NCBI GenBank assembly: GCA_007135895.1
Contig: SLHZ01000162.1
Location: 1 to 14,311, forward strand
DNA length: 14,311 nt
Origin: Balneolales bacterium
Lineage (GTDB): Bacteria > Bacteroidota > Rhodothermia > Balneolales > Natronogracilivirgulaceae
Direction: 5' to 3'
The position numbers and the translations under genes were made by a program. Within the stretch, counting starts at the first letter, position 1. Each line of letters opens with the position of its first letter. Under the pieces are notes generated by a model. That model saw only the letters and a list, made by a program, of their open reading frames with translations. It had not been told where the DNA came from and ran no database searches. Shown in pieces: positions 1 through 7,773 of the stretch.

Positions 1-1270
1 CGTCAAGGATGATGTAGAAATCACCGGCACGCGGACCCAACGTAACCTCACGCGCTTTGAAAGTGGGAACGTCGGCGTCCGGATCACGGACATAAACCAG
101 CGAGCGCGGACCGGTCCAGAGTACCGACGTCGCCGGCACCATCAGCTTCGGTTCGGCCATTTGAGCGCGCAGAATCCCGGTGACCAGCATATCCGGTTTG
201 AGGCGCCCGCCGGCATTGTCGATGTTGGCCCGCACCCCTGCCGTGCGACGCTGCGGATGCACCACAGGATCGATGAAGCTGACGACGGCATGATGACCAC
301 CGGCCATGCGATGCCCGCCATTCGATCCGCCGGAACCATCATGCCGGTGTGCGAATAATTCACCGCGGAGCCGGAAACGGACGGAGTCACCTACAGAAAT
401 CCAGCTGAAGTCCTCCTCGTAAGCCTCCAACACCAGCCAGAGGCGACGGAGGTCGGCGACTTCGTACATCACCGTGCCTTCGGACACATACTGCTGGTCG
501 GTCACATTTCGCTGCAGCACCACACCGTCTACCGGCGCGAGGATCTCCAGTTCGCGCTGCACCTCACCACGCTCGATGATGGCGTCAATCTGCCGGTCGC
601 TGAATCCCCAAAGCTCGAATCTTGTGCGGGCCGACTCGTACAATCGCGGGTTGCGTTCTTTCTGGCTCACTGCCTCCAGCAGCTCGCGCTGGACGGTGAG
701 CAGCTCAGGTGAGTAGATAGTCGCCATGGGCTCGCCCCGGTGGATGGACGCACCTGTGAAATTCACCTTGCTCGTGATGATACGGCCGGGAAAATACGCT
801 GTGACGCGTGTAATGCGGCGCTCATCTACGCGCAGTCGCCCGGGCAGTACCACCTCACGGACCGGCACATCGCGCACCACCGGGGTGGTCTGGATGTTCG
901 CCAGACGGATCGCCGACTCGGTCATCACCATCGTGAAGTCGTCCTCGCGTTCCTGAGAAGCCGCCGGGATCAGGTCCATCCCGCAAATCGGGCAGGAACC
1001 GGGCCCATCATCCTGCACCGACGGGTGCATCGAGCAGGTCCATACCTCGTTGTTGTTCGACCCGGATGCGTTTTGGCCGCTGTTGCTGTGACTATGATCA
1101 TGGTGATCATGGTCGTGCTCCGAACCGGACGGCACAGAAGCGAGATGCTCCCCGTGATCTGCGTGGTCATGACGGGCGGATTCACTTCCGGAAAAGAGCA
1201 GCCAGCCCAGCAGAAGTCCGGCTGCCAGTAATCCGGCGGCTGTTGCAAGTTGTTTTTTATTGATCTTCAT
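1..1270 (-). CDS. cusB: CusB-type periplasmic adaptor of a heavy-metal RND efflux system (3' end outside window)
   Basis: Periplasmic membrane-fusion subunit linking the CusA-type pump to the CusC-type channel. It is read from ATG at 1270; 423 residues are visible and the C-terminus runs off the window. In order: an N-terminal membrane anchor or signal (about 7-26); a His-rich stretch (34-61) with ten histidines; a short heavy-metal-binding module with W77-T-C79-S-M-H82 and C93-P-I-C96-G-M98, as in adaptors of Cu/Ag systems; then barrel-sandwich, short alpha-hairpin (about 186-235) and beta-barrel regions. A second His/Gly-rich segment (about 308-328) interrupts the beta-barrel just before V-S-F-I-D-P, where relatives normally continue directly. 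It is the last visible gene of the set, 64 bases after cusC, with a weak GAG eight bases or so before the ATG. Family assignment is firm; copper or silver as substrate is inferred from these motifs and from CusA. Confidence 0.94.
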   Translation of the reverse strand, partial: MKINKKQLATAAGLLAAGLLLGWLLFSGSESARHDHADHGEHLASVPSGSEHDHDHHDHSHSNSGQNASGSNNNEVWTCSMHPSVQDDGPGSCPICGMDLIPAASQEREDDFTMVMTESAIRLANIQTTPVVRDVPVREVVLPGRLRVDERRITRVTAYFPGRIITSKVNFTGASIHRGEPMATIYSPELLTVQRELLEAVSQKERNPRLYESARTRFELWGFSDRQIDAIIERGEVQRELEILAPVDGVVLQRNVTDQQYVSEGTVMYEVADLRRLWLVLEAYEEDFSWISVGDSVRFRLRGELFAHRHDGSGGSNGGHRMAGGHHAVVSFIDPVVHPQRRTAGVRANIDNAGGRLKPDMLVTGILRAQMAEPKLMVPATSVLWTGPRSLVYVRDPDADVPTFKAREVTLGPRAGDFYIILD

Positions 1271-1334
1271 GGTGTTCTCTGTTTGAGTGAAAAAGTCCGA
1301 GGTTATCAAAGTTGTTCGTTGTCATAAACCGGTT

Positions 1335-2819
1335 TCAGTCGCTGGATCCCGGCCGATTCACCAGTTCGGTTTCGGCGGGATCTGCGATGAGGCTTTCAAG
1401 GCGAATCGCCGCCTGGTTCTGCGCGACCAGCGCATCTATCCGCTCCAGTTCGAGATCAAGCAGCTCACGCTGCAACCCGAGCACTTCATCGAAGCGGACC
1501 GTGCCGGACGCATACCCCTCACGAAGGATGTCCAGCGCCTGATTGGCACGCGGAATGAGTTCGTCCCGCAACAGTCGCAGCGTGCGTTCGGAGTCACGCC
1601 AGGCTTCCAGCACTTCCTCCAGTTCAGTGACGAGCCGGTTTTCGGTGGATTCGCGACGAAAGGCGATCGACTCCATGTCCCGCACAGACTGTTCCCGGCG
1701 GGCATGGTACTGCGATCGGTAGATGGGCAGACGGATGGTCGCCATGCCGATGAAGCTCTCCTTCATACCGGGGTTTGCCGACATCGGACCAAAATCGCGC
1801 CCCATCACTTCCAGACCGAGTCCGAACTGCGGACGGCCGGCGAGGCGGGCCTGGATCTCATCCTCCCGGATCATCTGGCGACGGGCATTGAGTTCGTCGA
1901 ATTCGGGACGCACGGCAAGCATGCGTTCACGGAGCGCGCCTTCCTTGGCGGGGAGTGGACGGTTGGCCAGTTCCCCCGGCAGGGTTACACCAGCACCGGT
2001 ATCCCGGTTCAGATAACTGTTGAAGCGGGCGATGAGCGGCTTTTTGCGATCCTCGAACGTGGAGATACGCGTGCGGATACGCTCCTGCTCCATCTGGATA
2101 CGAAGCAGGTCAGCCTGTCCGGCACGGGCTCCTTCGTAACGAATCTGCACCTGCCGTTCCAGATCAGCGACCAATTCCAGGGTCTCCCCGATGACATCGA
2201 CGGCCAGGGCAATACCGGCCAGATCCAGCCAGACCGACTGAAGGTCACGCCAAAGCGCCAGCTGACGGTTGTTCATCTGGTATCGCGTAACCCCGGCCGA
2301 GGCTCGCATCTGATCCTGCCGCGATGAAAGCGTGCCGTACCATGGAAACATCTGCATCGCCGAAACCGAAAACCGACCGGTCACACTGCCGGCATCCATC
2401 GGATTCAGGTCATAGGCAATGCCCAGTTCCGGATCAGGCAACACCCCAACCTGCCGGACGACCTGCAGGGCAGACTGGTAACGGCTTCGGTACTCCCTCA
2501 ATTCGGGATTCTGCTCCAGTAACTGGTGCCGGTAGGTTTCGAGTTCGGGATAGGGGTTGACAAACCGGTGGGTATCTGCTGCCGCTGCCATTACCGGCAG
2601 GAGCAAAACAAGCGGCAACAACATCATCGCACGTTTCGGCGAACGCAAAACACGCATCAGCGACGTCAGCGCATGCTTCGGTGAATGCAAAGCACGGGAG
2701 AACACCGGCATGATGGGCACATTCGCCGGCACCGTGCCGGATCCGGTTCGTAAGAACATAGTTTCAGGTTTCATGGGATTATATATTTCTGAATTTGCAA
2801 GGTCACTTAGCATGCTCAT
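1335..2819 (-). CDS. cusC: TolC/CusC-type outer-membrane channel of the metal efflux pump
   Basis: Outer-membrane efflux protein (OEP/TolC family) forming the exit duct for the RND pump. The start at 2819 is chosen because its ATG overlaps the cusA stop (ATGA) and GGGAGGT lies eight bases upstream, giving 494 residues; an in-frame ATG at 2864 would lie inside cusA. The hydrophobic signal core (residues about 65-81, ending AAAADTH) comes after an unusually long N-terminal segment of about 54 residues. An internal ATG at 2657 would give a normal signal peptide (MRVLRSPKRAMMLLP). The mature part is long, alpha-helical and Arg/Glu-rich, with two OEP-like halves. No lipoprotein Cys follows the signal, unlike E. 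coli CusC. The N-terminal segment contains a 14-residue direct repeat (R-x-L-x-S-P-K-x-A). Family is firm; which start is used is uncertain. Confidence 0.9.
   Translation of the reverse strand: MSMLSDLANSEIYNPMKPETMFLRTGSGTVPANVPIMPVFSRALHSPKHALTSLMRVLRSPKRAMMLLPLVLLLPVMAAAADTHRFVNPYPELETYRHQLLEQNPELREYRSRYQSALQVVRQVGVLPDPELGIAYDLNPMDAGSVTGRFSVSAMQMFPWYGTLSSRQDQMRASAGVTRYQMNNRQLALWRDLQSVWLDLAGIALAVDVIGETLELVADLERQVQIRYEGARAGQADLLRIQMEQERIRTRISTFEDRKKPLIARFNSYLNRDTGAGVTLPGELANRPLPAKEGALRERMLAVRPEFDELNARRQMIREDEIQARLAGRPQFGLGLEVMGRDFGPMSANPGMKESFIGMATIRLPIYRSQYHARREQSVRDMESIAFRRESTENRLVTELEEVLEAWRDSERTLRLLRDELIPRANQALDILREGYASGTVRFDEVLGLQRELLDLELERIDALVAQNQAAIRLESLIADPAETELVNRPGSSD
2629..2712 (-). 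repeat. 42-bp direct repeat in the N-terminal coding region of cusC
   Basis: Two copies (2629-2670 and 2671-2712) lie head to tail. Their first 26 bases agree at 21 positions and all five differences are transitions. The period is 14 codons, so both copies encode R-x-L-x-S-P-K-x-A in the same frame, just before and at the start of the predicted signal peptide. The remainder of the unit has diverged. Confidence 0.6.
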
Positions 2820-5800
2820 GACAAGGACCTCCCGTTCATTCGTTTGAGTTCGGCTTCCTTCCATGCGGCGTACAGCATCGGTACCAGCAGGAGACTGACC
2901 AGCAGGGTGAACATGCCGCCGAACGCCGGTATGGCCATCGGGATCATGATTTCGGCACCTTTGCCGGTGGATGAAAGGATCGGCAGCAGGGCCAGCATGG
3001 TGGTGCCGGTGGTCATGAGACAGGGTCGCACACGACGCTGTGCCGCCTCCACTACGGTCTCGTAGATCGCCGCACGGTCGGCGGGCTGGTTCTTCTCAAA
3101 ACGCTGCTGCAGGTAGGTACTCATGATCACCCCGTCGTCCACGGCAATACCGAACAGCGCCAGGAAACCGACCCACACCGCTACACTCAGGTTGATGGCC
3201 CCCATCTGCAGAAACTCGCGCAGATCCATACCCAGGATGCTGAAGTTGAGGAACCAGTCCTGCCCGTAGAGCCACAGCATCAGGAATCCGCCCGCCCAGA
3301 CCAGGGCGATACTCGTGAAAATGATGGCCGTGACCGGTACGGAGCGGAACTGGAAGTAGATCAGCAAAAAGATGATCAGCAGCGTGAGGGGCAGGATGAT
3401 CAACAGGCGCTCGGTCGCCCGCTGCTGGTGGCGGAACTCGCCTTCAAAAACGTACCGGATGCCGTCCGGAACCGTGAGATGCCCGTCGCTGATCTGCCGG
3501 TCGAGATGCTCGCGGACCCGGTCGACCACTTCCACCGGCGCTTCGCCGGCCATGCGGTCGAACGTCACATAGGCGTTTTTGAACGTGTTTTCACTGCGGA
3601 TGTTCATCGGGCCGGTCGCAAAACGGATCCCGGCCAGTTGTCCGAGCGGGATCTGGCTGCCGTCCGGGGCCGGCACCAGCACTCGGGCCATCGCTTCGGG
3701 ATGATCGCGGTACTCACGGGCGTAGCGCACGCGCATCGGATAACGTTCGCGGCCTTCCACGGTAGTGCTGACCATCTCCCCGCCAATGGCCGTCGTGATC
3801 ACCTGCTGCACATCCCGCATGGTGAGTCCGTGACGGGCAATCGCCCGGCGGTCGATGTCGATCTCGATGTACGGCTTGCCCACCACACGGTCGGCAAACA
3901 CGGAAGCGGGGCGAACCCCTTCCACTCCGCGAATCTCCCGCTCCAGATCCATGGCGAAACCCTCGATTGTCTCCAGGTCCGGACCGCTGATACGCACGCC
4001 CATATTGGCGCGCATTCCGGTCTGCAACATCACCAGACGGGTTTCGATGGGATGAAGTTTTGGAGCGGAGGTGACCCCCGGCAGGTCGGAAGCGTGAAGC
4101 ACCTCGGTCCAGATGTCATCGGTACTGCGGATTTCGTCACGCCACTGCCGGTAGAAGCGTCCGAGCCGGTCCGGAATCAGATTGCCGTCATCGTCACGCA
4201 CGAACTCGCCATTATCGACCCGGAAACGGAGACGCCGTCCGCGGTCATCGGTCTTGAACTCGCTTTTGTAGATGATGACCGTCTCGAACATGGAGAGCGG
4301 GGCCGGATCCAGCGCCGACTCCACACGGCCGATCTTGCCGACCACCTCCTTTACCTCAGGGATGGATGCGATACGCATGTCCATTTCGAACATCATCTGC
4401 CGCGCCTCTTCGGTGCCGGCATGCGGCATGGTGGTGGGCATCAGCAGGAAGGATCCTTCGTCGAGTTTCGGCATGAACTCCCGGCCCAGCCCGGGAAAGC
4501 GTTCATCAAGGGCACTCCAGAATCGGGTCTCCTCTACGTCCCAGCCTATGGTGGCAAGACCGGTGGAAACCGGTGAAAAGGCGGCGCCGAACCCCCTCCA
4601 GCCCATGTAGCCAAGGAATAGCAGAAGCAGCGGGAGGATCAGGAAGACACCCTTGTGGTGCAGCACCCATTCCAGGATGGACCGGTAATACCGGATGTAC
4701 AGGTAAATAAGACCAAACAGGACACTGCCGGTCAGTATCAGAAACAGGAAGCTGAGCGTGACGGGATTCTGCGGTCCCAGCGGAAGCCAGTTGCCGGCCA
4801 GCAGCCAGGCCACAGCCAGGATCACGATCAGGTTTCCGACCCAGGGCGACCATGACGCGTATACCGGACCGTACTGCTTCAGATACCGGGTGAAGACGGA
4901 ATCATCCGGGTGGACTGCGGCCCTGCCCTCACTGGTGAAATCATTGTACGGATCAGCAGACTTGTCGTCCGGGTAATCACCGGCATGCGCCATCACCATC
5001 GCCATCGCCAGCAGATTGTTGATGCCCAGCGCGATGAGCGCCAGTCCGGCCCAGGCCATCCAGAAGACAGCCGTTCCGATGCCGGAAACGATCAGAACAC
5101 CATTCCAGAAGATACGCCAGCGTCGACGACCGATTTTCTGTGAGAAAAGCGTATGGGCCAGGGCCGGCAGAATAGTCAGCACGATCAGCAGCGCGGCCAG
5201 CAGAATGAAGGTCTTGGTGAAGGCGAGCGGACCGAACAGGCGTCCCTCCTGCGCCTCCAGCATGAACACCGGCAGGAAGCTGACGATGGTGGTGGTCAGT
5301 GCGGTGACCACGGCCGGACTCACCTCGGTGGTCGCGCGATAGATCACCTCCAGCAGCGGTTCCTTTCCGCCGGACTCTTTGGACTCGCGCATGTGCTGCA
5401 GCATGTTCTCGGTGAGGACGATCCCCATGTCCACCACCGTCCCGATCGATATGGCGATCCCGGCGAGAGCGACTACATTCGCGTCCACCCCCGCGTATTT
5501 CATCAGTATGAAACTCATGAGTACTGCCAGCGGCAGCAGGATCGAAATAATCAGCGAGGATCGCAGGTGCATCACCATGATGATGATCACGATGACGGTG
5601 ATAAGGATCTGCAGCGAAAGGGCCTCCTCCAGTGTGCCGAGTGTTTCATAAATAAGACCGGTTCGATCGTAAAACGGTACTATTCTGACCTGCGAAACGG
5701 TGCCGTCGGCCAGTTCTTTGGAGGGCAGGCCGGGTGCTATCGTCTCCATCTCCTCCTTGACACGATTGATCACCTCAAGCGGATTCTCCCCGAACCGGGC

Positions 5801-6727
5801 AACCACCACACCACCGACAGCCTCGGCCCCCGCCTTGCTCAACGCGCCGCGCCGCTGCGCCGGCCCGCGGCCCACTTTGGCGACATCCCTGATCCGGATC
5901 GGCGTATTGTCCCGTACGGCAACTACACTCTCCTCCAGATCCTCCAGTGAGCGCACGTACCCCAGTCCACGCACCACGTACTCCACGCGGTTCATCTCGA
6001 TGGTGCGGGCGCCTACATCCAGGTTGCTGTTGCGCACAGCATTGGCCACATCCACCACCGAAATGCCCGCTTCACGCATCGCCACCGGGTCGATATCGAC
6101 CTGGACCTCCTGCACGTATCCGCCGATGCTGGCCACTTCGGCGACCCCTTCGACGGCCGAAAGCGCATAGCGGACCTGGAAATCCTGGATGGATCGCAGC
6201 TCATGGGGGTCCCATCCCCCTGCCGGATTGCCGTCGGAGTCGTACCCCTCCAGGGTGTACCAGAAAATCTGTCCGAGCGCGGTGGCATCCGGACCCAGGG
6301 CCGGTTGTACCCCGGGGGGCAACAGTCCAGCCGGCAGGGCATTGAGCTTCTCGAGAATGCGGGCTCGGCTCCAGTAGAATTCCACGTTGTCCTCGAAAAT
6401 GATGTTGATGGCCGAAAAGCCGAACATGGAGTTACTTCGGACAGTCCGCACACCGGGAATGCCCAGCAGCTGGGTGGTGAGCGGATAGGTCACCTGATCC
6501 TCGATGTCTTGCGGCGAGCGGCCCGGCCATTCCGTAAATACAATTTGCTGATTATCCCCGATGTCGGGAATGGCATCCACAGGTACTGGCTGACGCGGAA
6601 GCGGCCCCAGATCCCAGTCAAAAGGTGCCACGCTGAGGCCCCACAGGGCCAGACTCAGCGCCAGCAGCACCGTAACAAGTTTATTATCCAGAAAATAGCG
6701 AATTATGCGATCCATCATGTGATTCAT
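2816..6727 (-). CDS. cusA: CusA-type heavy-metal (Cu/Ag) RND pump, enlarged form
   Basis: Proton-driven inner-membrane pump of the HME-RND family, 1303 residues against about 1045 in E. coli CusA. Family signatures include P-D-I-G-D (54-58), L-G-P-D-A-T-A-L-G (144-152), V-V-D-M-G...E-N (431-441) and M-P-T-T-M-P (763-768). The three methionines that carry Cu/Ag in E. coli CusA (M573, M623, M672) align with M763, M813 and M900, which favours Cu(I)/Ag(I). In the proton relay D405 aligns with D433, but E939 aligns with Asp (1197) and K984 with Cys (1236, in R-V-R-P-C-L-M). Two insertions explain the length: about 110 residues with hydrophobic stretches between the sixth and seventh usual helices (about 530-680), and about 38 charged residues between M813 and M900. 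ATGs at 6727, 6718 and 6715 are all possible starts; none has a clear ribosome site. The stop overlaps the cusC start. Confidence 0.96.
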   Translation of the reverse strand: MNHMMDRIIRYFLDNKLVTVLLALSLALWGLSVAPFDWDLGPLPRQPVPVDAIPDIGDNQQIVFTEWPGRSPQDIEDQVTYPLTTQLLGIPGVRTVRSNSMFGFSAINIIFEDNVEFYWSRARILEKLNALPAGLLPPGVQPALGPDATALGQIFWYTLEGYDSDGNPAGGWDPHELRSIQDFQVRYALSAVEGVAEVASIGGYVQEVQVDIDPVAMREAGISVVDVANAVRNSNLDVGARTIEMNRVEYVVRGLGYVRSLEDLEESVVAVRDNTPIRIRDVAKVGRGPAQRRGALSKAGAEAVGGVVVARFGENPLEVINRVKEEMETIAPGLPSKELADGTVSQVRIVPFYDRTGLIYETLGTLEEALSLQILITVIVIIIMVMHLRSSLIISILLPLAVLMSFILMKYAGVDANVVALAGIAISIGTVVDMGIVLTENMLQHMRESKESGGKEPLLEVIYRATTEVSPAVVTALTTTIVSFLPVFMLEAQEGRLFGPLAFTKTFILLAALLIVLTILPALAHTLFSQKIGRRRWRIFWNGVLIVSGIGTAVFWMAWAGLALIALGINNLLAMAMVMAHAGDYPDDKSADPYNDFTSEGRAAVHPDDSVFTRYLKQYGPVYASWSPWVGNLIVILAVAWLLAGNWLPLGPQNPVTLSFLFLILTGSVLFGLIYLYIRYYRSILEWVLHHKGVFLILPLLLLFLGYMGWRGFGAAFSPVSTGLATIGWDVEETRFWSALDERFPGLGREFMPKLDEGSFLLMPTTMPHAGTEEARQMMFEMDMRIASIPEVKEVVGKIGRVESALDPAPLSMFETVIIYKSEFKTDDRGRRLRFRVDNGEFVRDDDGNLIPDRLGRFYRQWRDEIRSTDDIWTEVLHASDLPGVTSAPKLHPIETRLVMLQTGMRANMGVRISGPDLETIEGFAMDLEREIRGVEGVRPASVFADRVVGKPYIEIDIDRRAIARHGLTMRDVQQVITTAIGGEMVSTTVEGRERYPMRVRYAREYRDHPEAMARVLVPAPDGSQIPLGQLAGIRFATGPMNIRSENTFKNAYVTFDRMAGEAPVEVVDRVREHLDRQISDGHLTVPDGIRYVFEGEFRHQQRATERLLIILPLTLLIIFLLIYFQFRSVPVTAIIFTSIALVWAGGFLMLWLYGQDWFLNFSILGMDLREFLQMGAINLSVAVWVGFLALFGIAVDDGVIMSTYLQQRFEKNQPADRAAIYETVVEAAQRRVRPCLMTTGTTMLALLPILSSTGKGAEIMIPMAIPAFGGMFTLLVSLLLVPMLYAAWKEAELKRMNGRSLS
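2827..2833 (-). promoter_or_regulatory. Strong ribosome binding site of cusC
   Basis: GGGAGGT on the minus strand, eight bases before the ATG at 2819 and inside the last codons of cusA. It is the only strong Shine-Dalgarno match before a gene in this window and supports the ATGA-overlap start over the in-frame ATG at 2864. Confidence 0.65.
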
Positions 6728-6814
6728 GCCGGTTTTATGTGTCGATTTTTCCGGGTCGAATTTTCGACCGGAACAAGATGGGTACGGTTGCTCTCGCTGG
6801 CTTTAAGGCACGTT

Positions 6815-6892
6815 GAGGCAGAGGCAGAAGCAGAGGCATGAGCAGAGGCAGAGGCGGAGGCAGAAGCAGAGGCATGGGCAGAGGCACGGGCA
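6815..6892. repeat. Degenerate 6-bp tandem repeat (GAGGCA, 36-bp higher order) in the cusA leader
   Basis: Thirteen consecutive hexamers in exact six-base phase: GAGGCA or one-base variants, with TGAGCA, TGGGCA and CGGGCA at intervals. The 24 bases at 6821-6844 recur at 6857-6880 with one difference, so a 36-base block has been duplicated. It lies between the Cys-rich gene's stop and the cusA start, so the minus-strand transcript reads TGCCTC repeats. The rest of this 205-base gap (6728-6932) shows no gene or clear promoter. Confidence 0.85.
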
Positions 6893-6932
6893 TGGTGCCA
6901 TTACCGCGAAAACCAACCGTATCAGCGGACTC

Positions 6933-7346
6933 TCAATTCAGAAAGGCTTGATGAAGAAGATAGCGTGGACGTTGTTCTGTTTGCCGTTCGGGAGAGGCAG
7001 GGCAAACGATGAAATCAGAATAGGAAAACGAAACGCCTTGTAACGCTGTGGACGCAACGGCAGCCGAGGCATCCCTTGAAACTACGTGGGCAGGTGAAAT
7101 GGTATCAGAACCGGTAAAGGGAAGCCACAAACAATGACATTCGGTACAATCAGGGCAGTCATGGGATGTTGATGAAGAAGGAAGTTCATCCGCAACATGG
7201 TCACCCGGACAACAGGCTGCAGAAGAAGCTCTCTCCGGGACAGAAGGATGGCCGATGACCGATGCACACGTTGCCCCTGCCGATGTGCTTGCCCAAAGCA
7301 GCACGGCTGAAACGACAAAGATCATTTTCTTAGGGGAATAATACAT
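6933..7346 (-). CDS. Secreted Cys-rich small protein preceding the Cus-type pump, family not recognised
   Basis: 137 residues from ATG at 7346. A hydrophobic segment (about 8-25, MIFVVSAVLLWAS) followed by T-S-A-G-A-T-C looks like a signal peptide, so the product is probably periplasmic. Eight cysteines are visible: C27, C45-C46, the cluster H62-D-C64-P-D-C67-T-E-C70-H-C72, and C115. No enzyme motif is visible. The tail (SFSYSDFIVCPAS then a Pro/Arg-rich end) resembles in layout small Cys-rich proteins, such as DUF6660, found beside RND metal pumps in Bacteroidota; I cannot claim homology. It lies between the carrier gene and cusA on the same strand. A role in periplasmic copper binding is an inference from the cysteines and the position. 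There is no clear ribosome site; ATG at 7325 (residue 8) is an alternative start. No competing plus-strand gene is credible here. Confidence 0.7.
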   Translation of the reverse strand: MYYSPKKMIFVVSAVLLWASTSAGATCASVIGHPSVPERASSAACCPGDHVADELPSSSTSHDCPDCTECHCLWLPFTGSDTISPAHVVSRDASAAVASTALQGVSFSYSDFIVCPASPERQTEQRPRYLLHQAFLN

Positions 7347-7401
7347 CGAAAAACGTGATTGAAGTATTAACGGGTCGCGGGTACCACTGGGTCCGATCGC
7401 T

Positions 7402-7534
7402 TATTGGTTCAGGGTACTTTCAGATTACGGTCAGTACTGGTTCCGGTCACTTGCAGATTCTGGTCAATTATTGGTTCCAGCCACCTACAGGTTTCGACCA
7501 CTACTGGTTCAAGTCACTTACGGGTACCGGTTAC
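7402..7534. repeat. Degenerate 33-bp tandem repeat between the CopZ-like and Cys-rich genes
   Basis: Four head-to-tail units: 7402-7434, 7435-7468 (34 bases), 7469-7501 and 7502-7534. On the plus strand each begins TAYTGGTTC, followed by related stretches such as GTCACTTRC and GGTCA. A shorter, decayed unit may precede them (about 7381-7401). The last unit overlaps the final codons of the CopZ-like gene, whose stop is at 7514-7516, so the array begins in the gene's 3' end and fills most of the 167-base gap before the next gene. Confidence 0.75.
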
Positions 7535-7726
7535 ATGAAAACCCGCCCGTTCGACTATTTCCGAAATCTCTTTATACGATAACGAGTGGTGCACTTCGGC
7601 CGTTCCCGTTTCGTGGTCCGCGATGACTTCTTGCACCGAATCCGACTGCAGCAAAGCGCGTTTCAGGGAGCCTGAGCAACCGCTGCACTGCATGCCCGAG
7701 ATCAGGAATGTCTCTTTTTTCAGCAT
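7514..7726 (-). CDS. CopZ-like heavy-metal-associated (HMA) carrier protein
   Basis: A 70-residue cytoplasmic protein made of a single HMA domain. The metal site is G11-M12-Q-C14-S-G-C17, and the second half (EVIADHETGTAEVHHSL, then EISEIVERAGFHV) fits the beta-alpha-beta-beta-alpha-beta fold. Length matches stand-alone CopZ-type proteins, which carry Cu(I) to copper ATPases or to regulators. It is the first gene of the minus-strand efflux set and lies 301 bases after the copA stop, with its own likely promoter and palindrome upstream. The ATG at 7726 has no good ribosome site. MerP-like mercury binding cannot be excluded from this domain alone, but no mer gene is present and the neighbours point to copper. 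Confidence 0.88.
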   Translation of the reverse strand: MLKKETFLISGMQCSGCSGSLKRALLQSDSVQEVIADHETGTAEVHHSLSYKEISEIVERAGFHVTGTRK

Positions 7727-7748
7727 GAACTAACTCGTTTTATAAACC

Positions 7749-7773
7749 TTCCGGCTTCCTGAAAAAACCGGAA
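7749..7773 (-). promoter_or_regulatory. Inverted repeat in the leader of the CopZ-like gene
   Basis: TTCCGG and CCGGAA separated by 13 bases, ending 22 bases before the ATG at 7726. It would form a 6-bp hairpin in the leader RNA, or could be a DNA-binding palindrome. There is no U-tract, so it is not a typical terminator. Function unknown. Confidence 0.35.

Noticed and set aside
1287..2327. Plus-strand open frame of 346 codons opposite cusC
   Set aside because: The minus-strand frame encodes a clear TolC-family protein; the opposite frame has no recognisable domain and is a codon-bias shadow in GC-rich DNA.
3428..4576. Plus-strand open frame of 382 codons opposite cusA
   Set aside because: It lies fully inside the well-supported cusA gene, with no family features; a shadow.
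5153..5950. Plus-strand open frame of 265 codons, His/Gln/Asp-rich, opposite cusA
   Set aside because: Its odd composition follows from the hydrophobic helices of cusA read in reverse; no independent support.
6813..7043. Plus-strand frame encoding an Arg/Gln/Lys repeat peptide
   Set aside because: This is only the translation of the hexamer array, running into DNA opposite the Cys-rich gene; the other plus frame gives EAEAEA. No start signal or family.
7355..7582. Plus-strand frame with repeated Tyr-Trp-Phe and Thr-Gly motifs
   Set aside because: It is the translation of the 33-bp array and extends antisense into the CopZ-like gene; one unit is 34 bases long and breaks the frame periodicity, so coding is unlikely.
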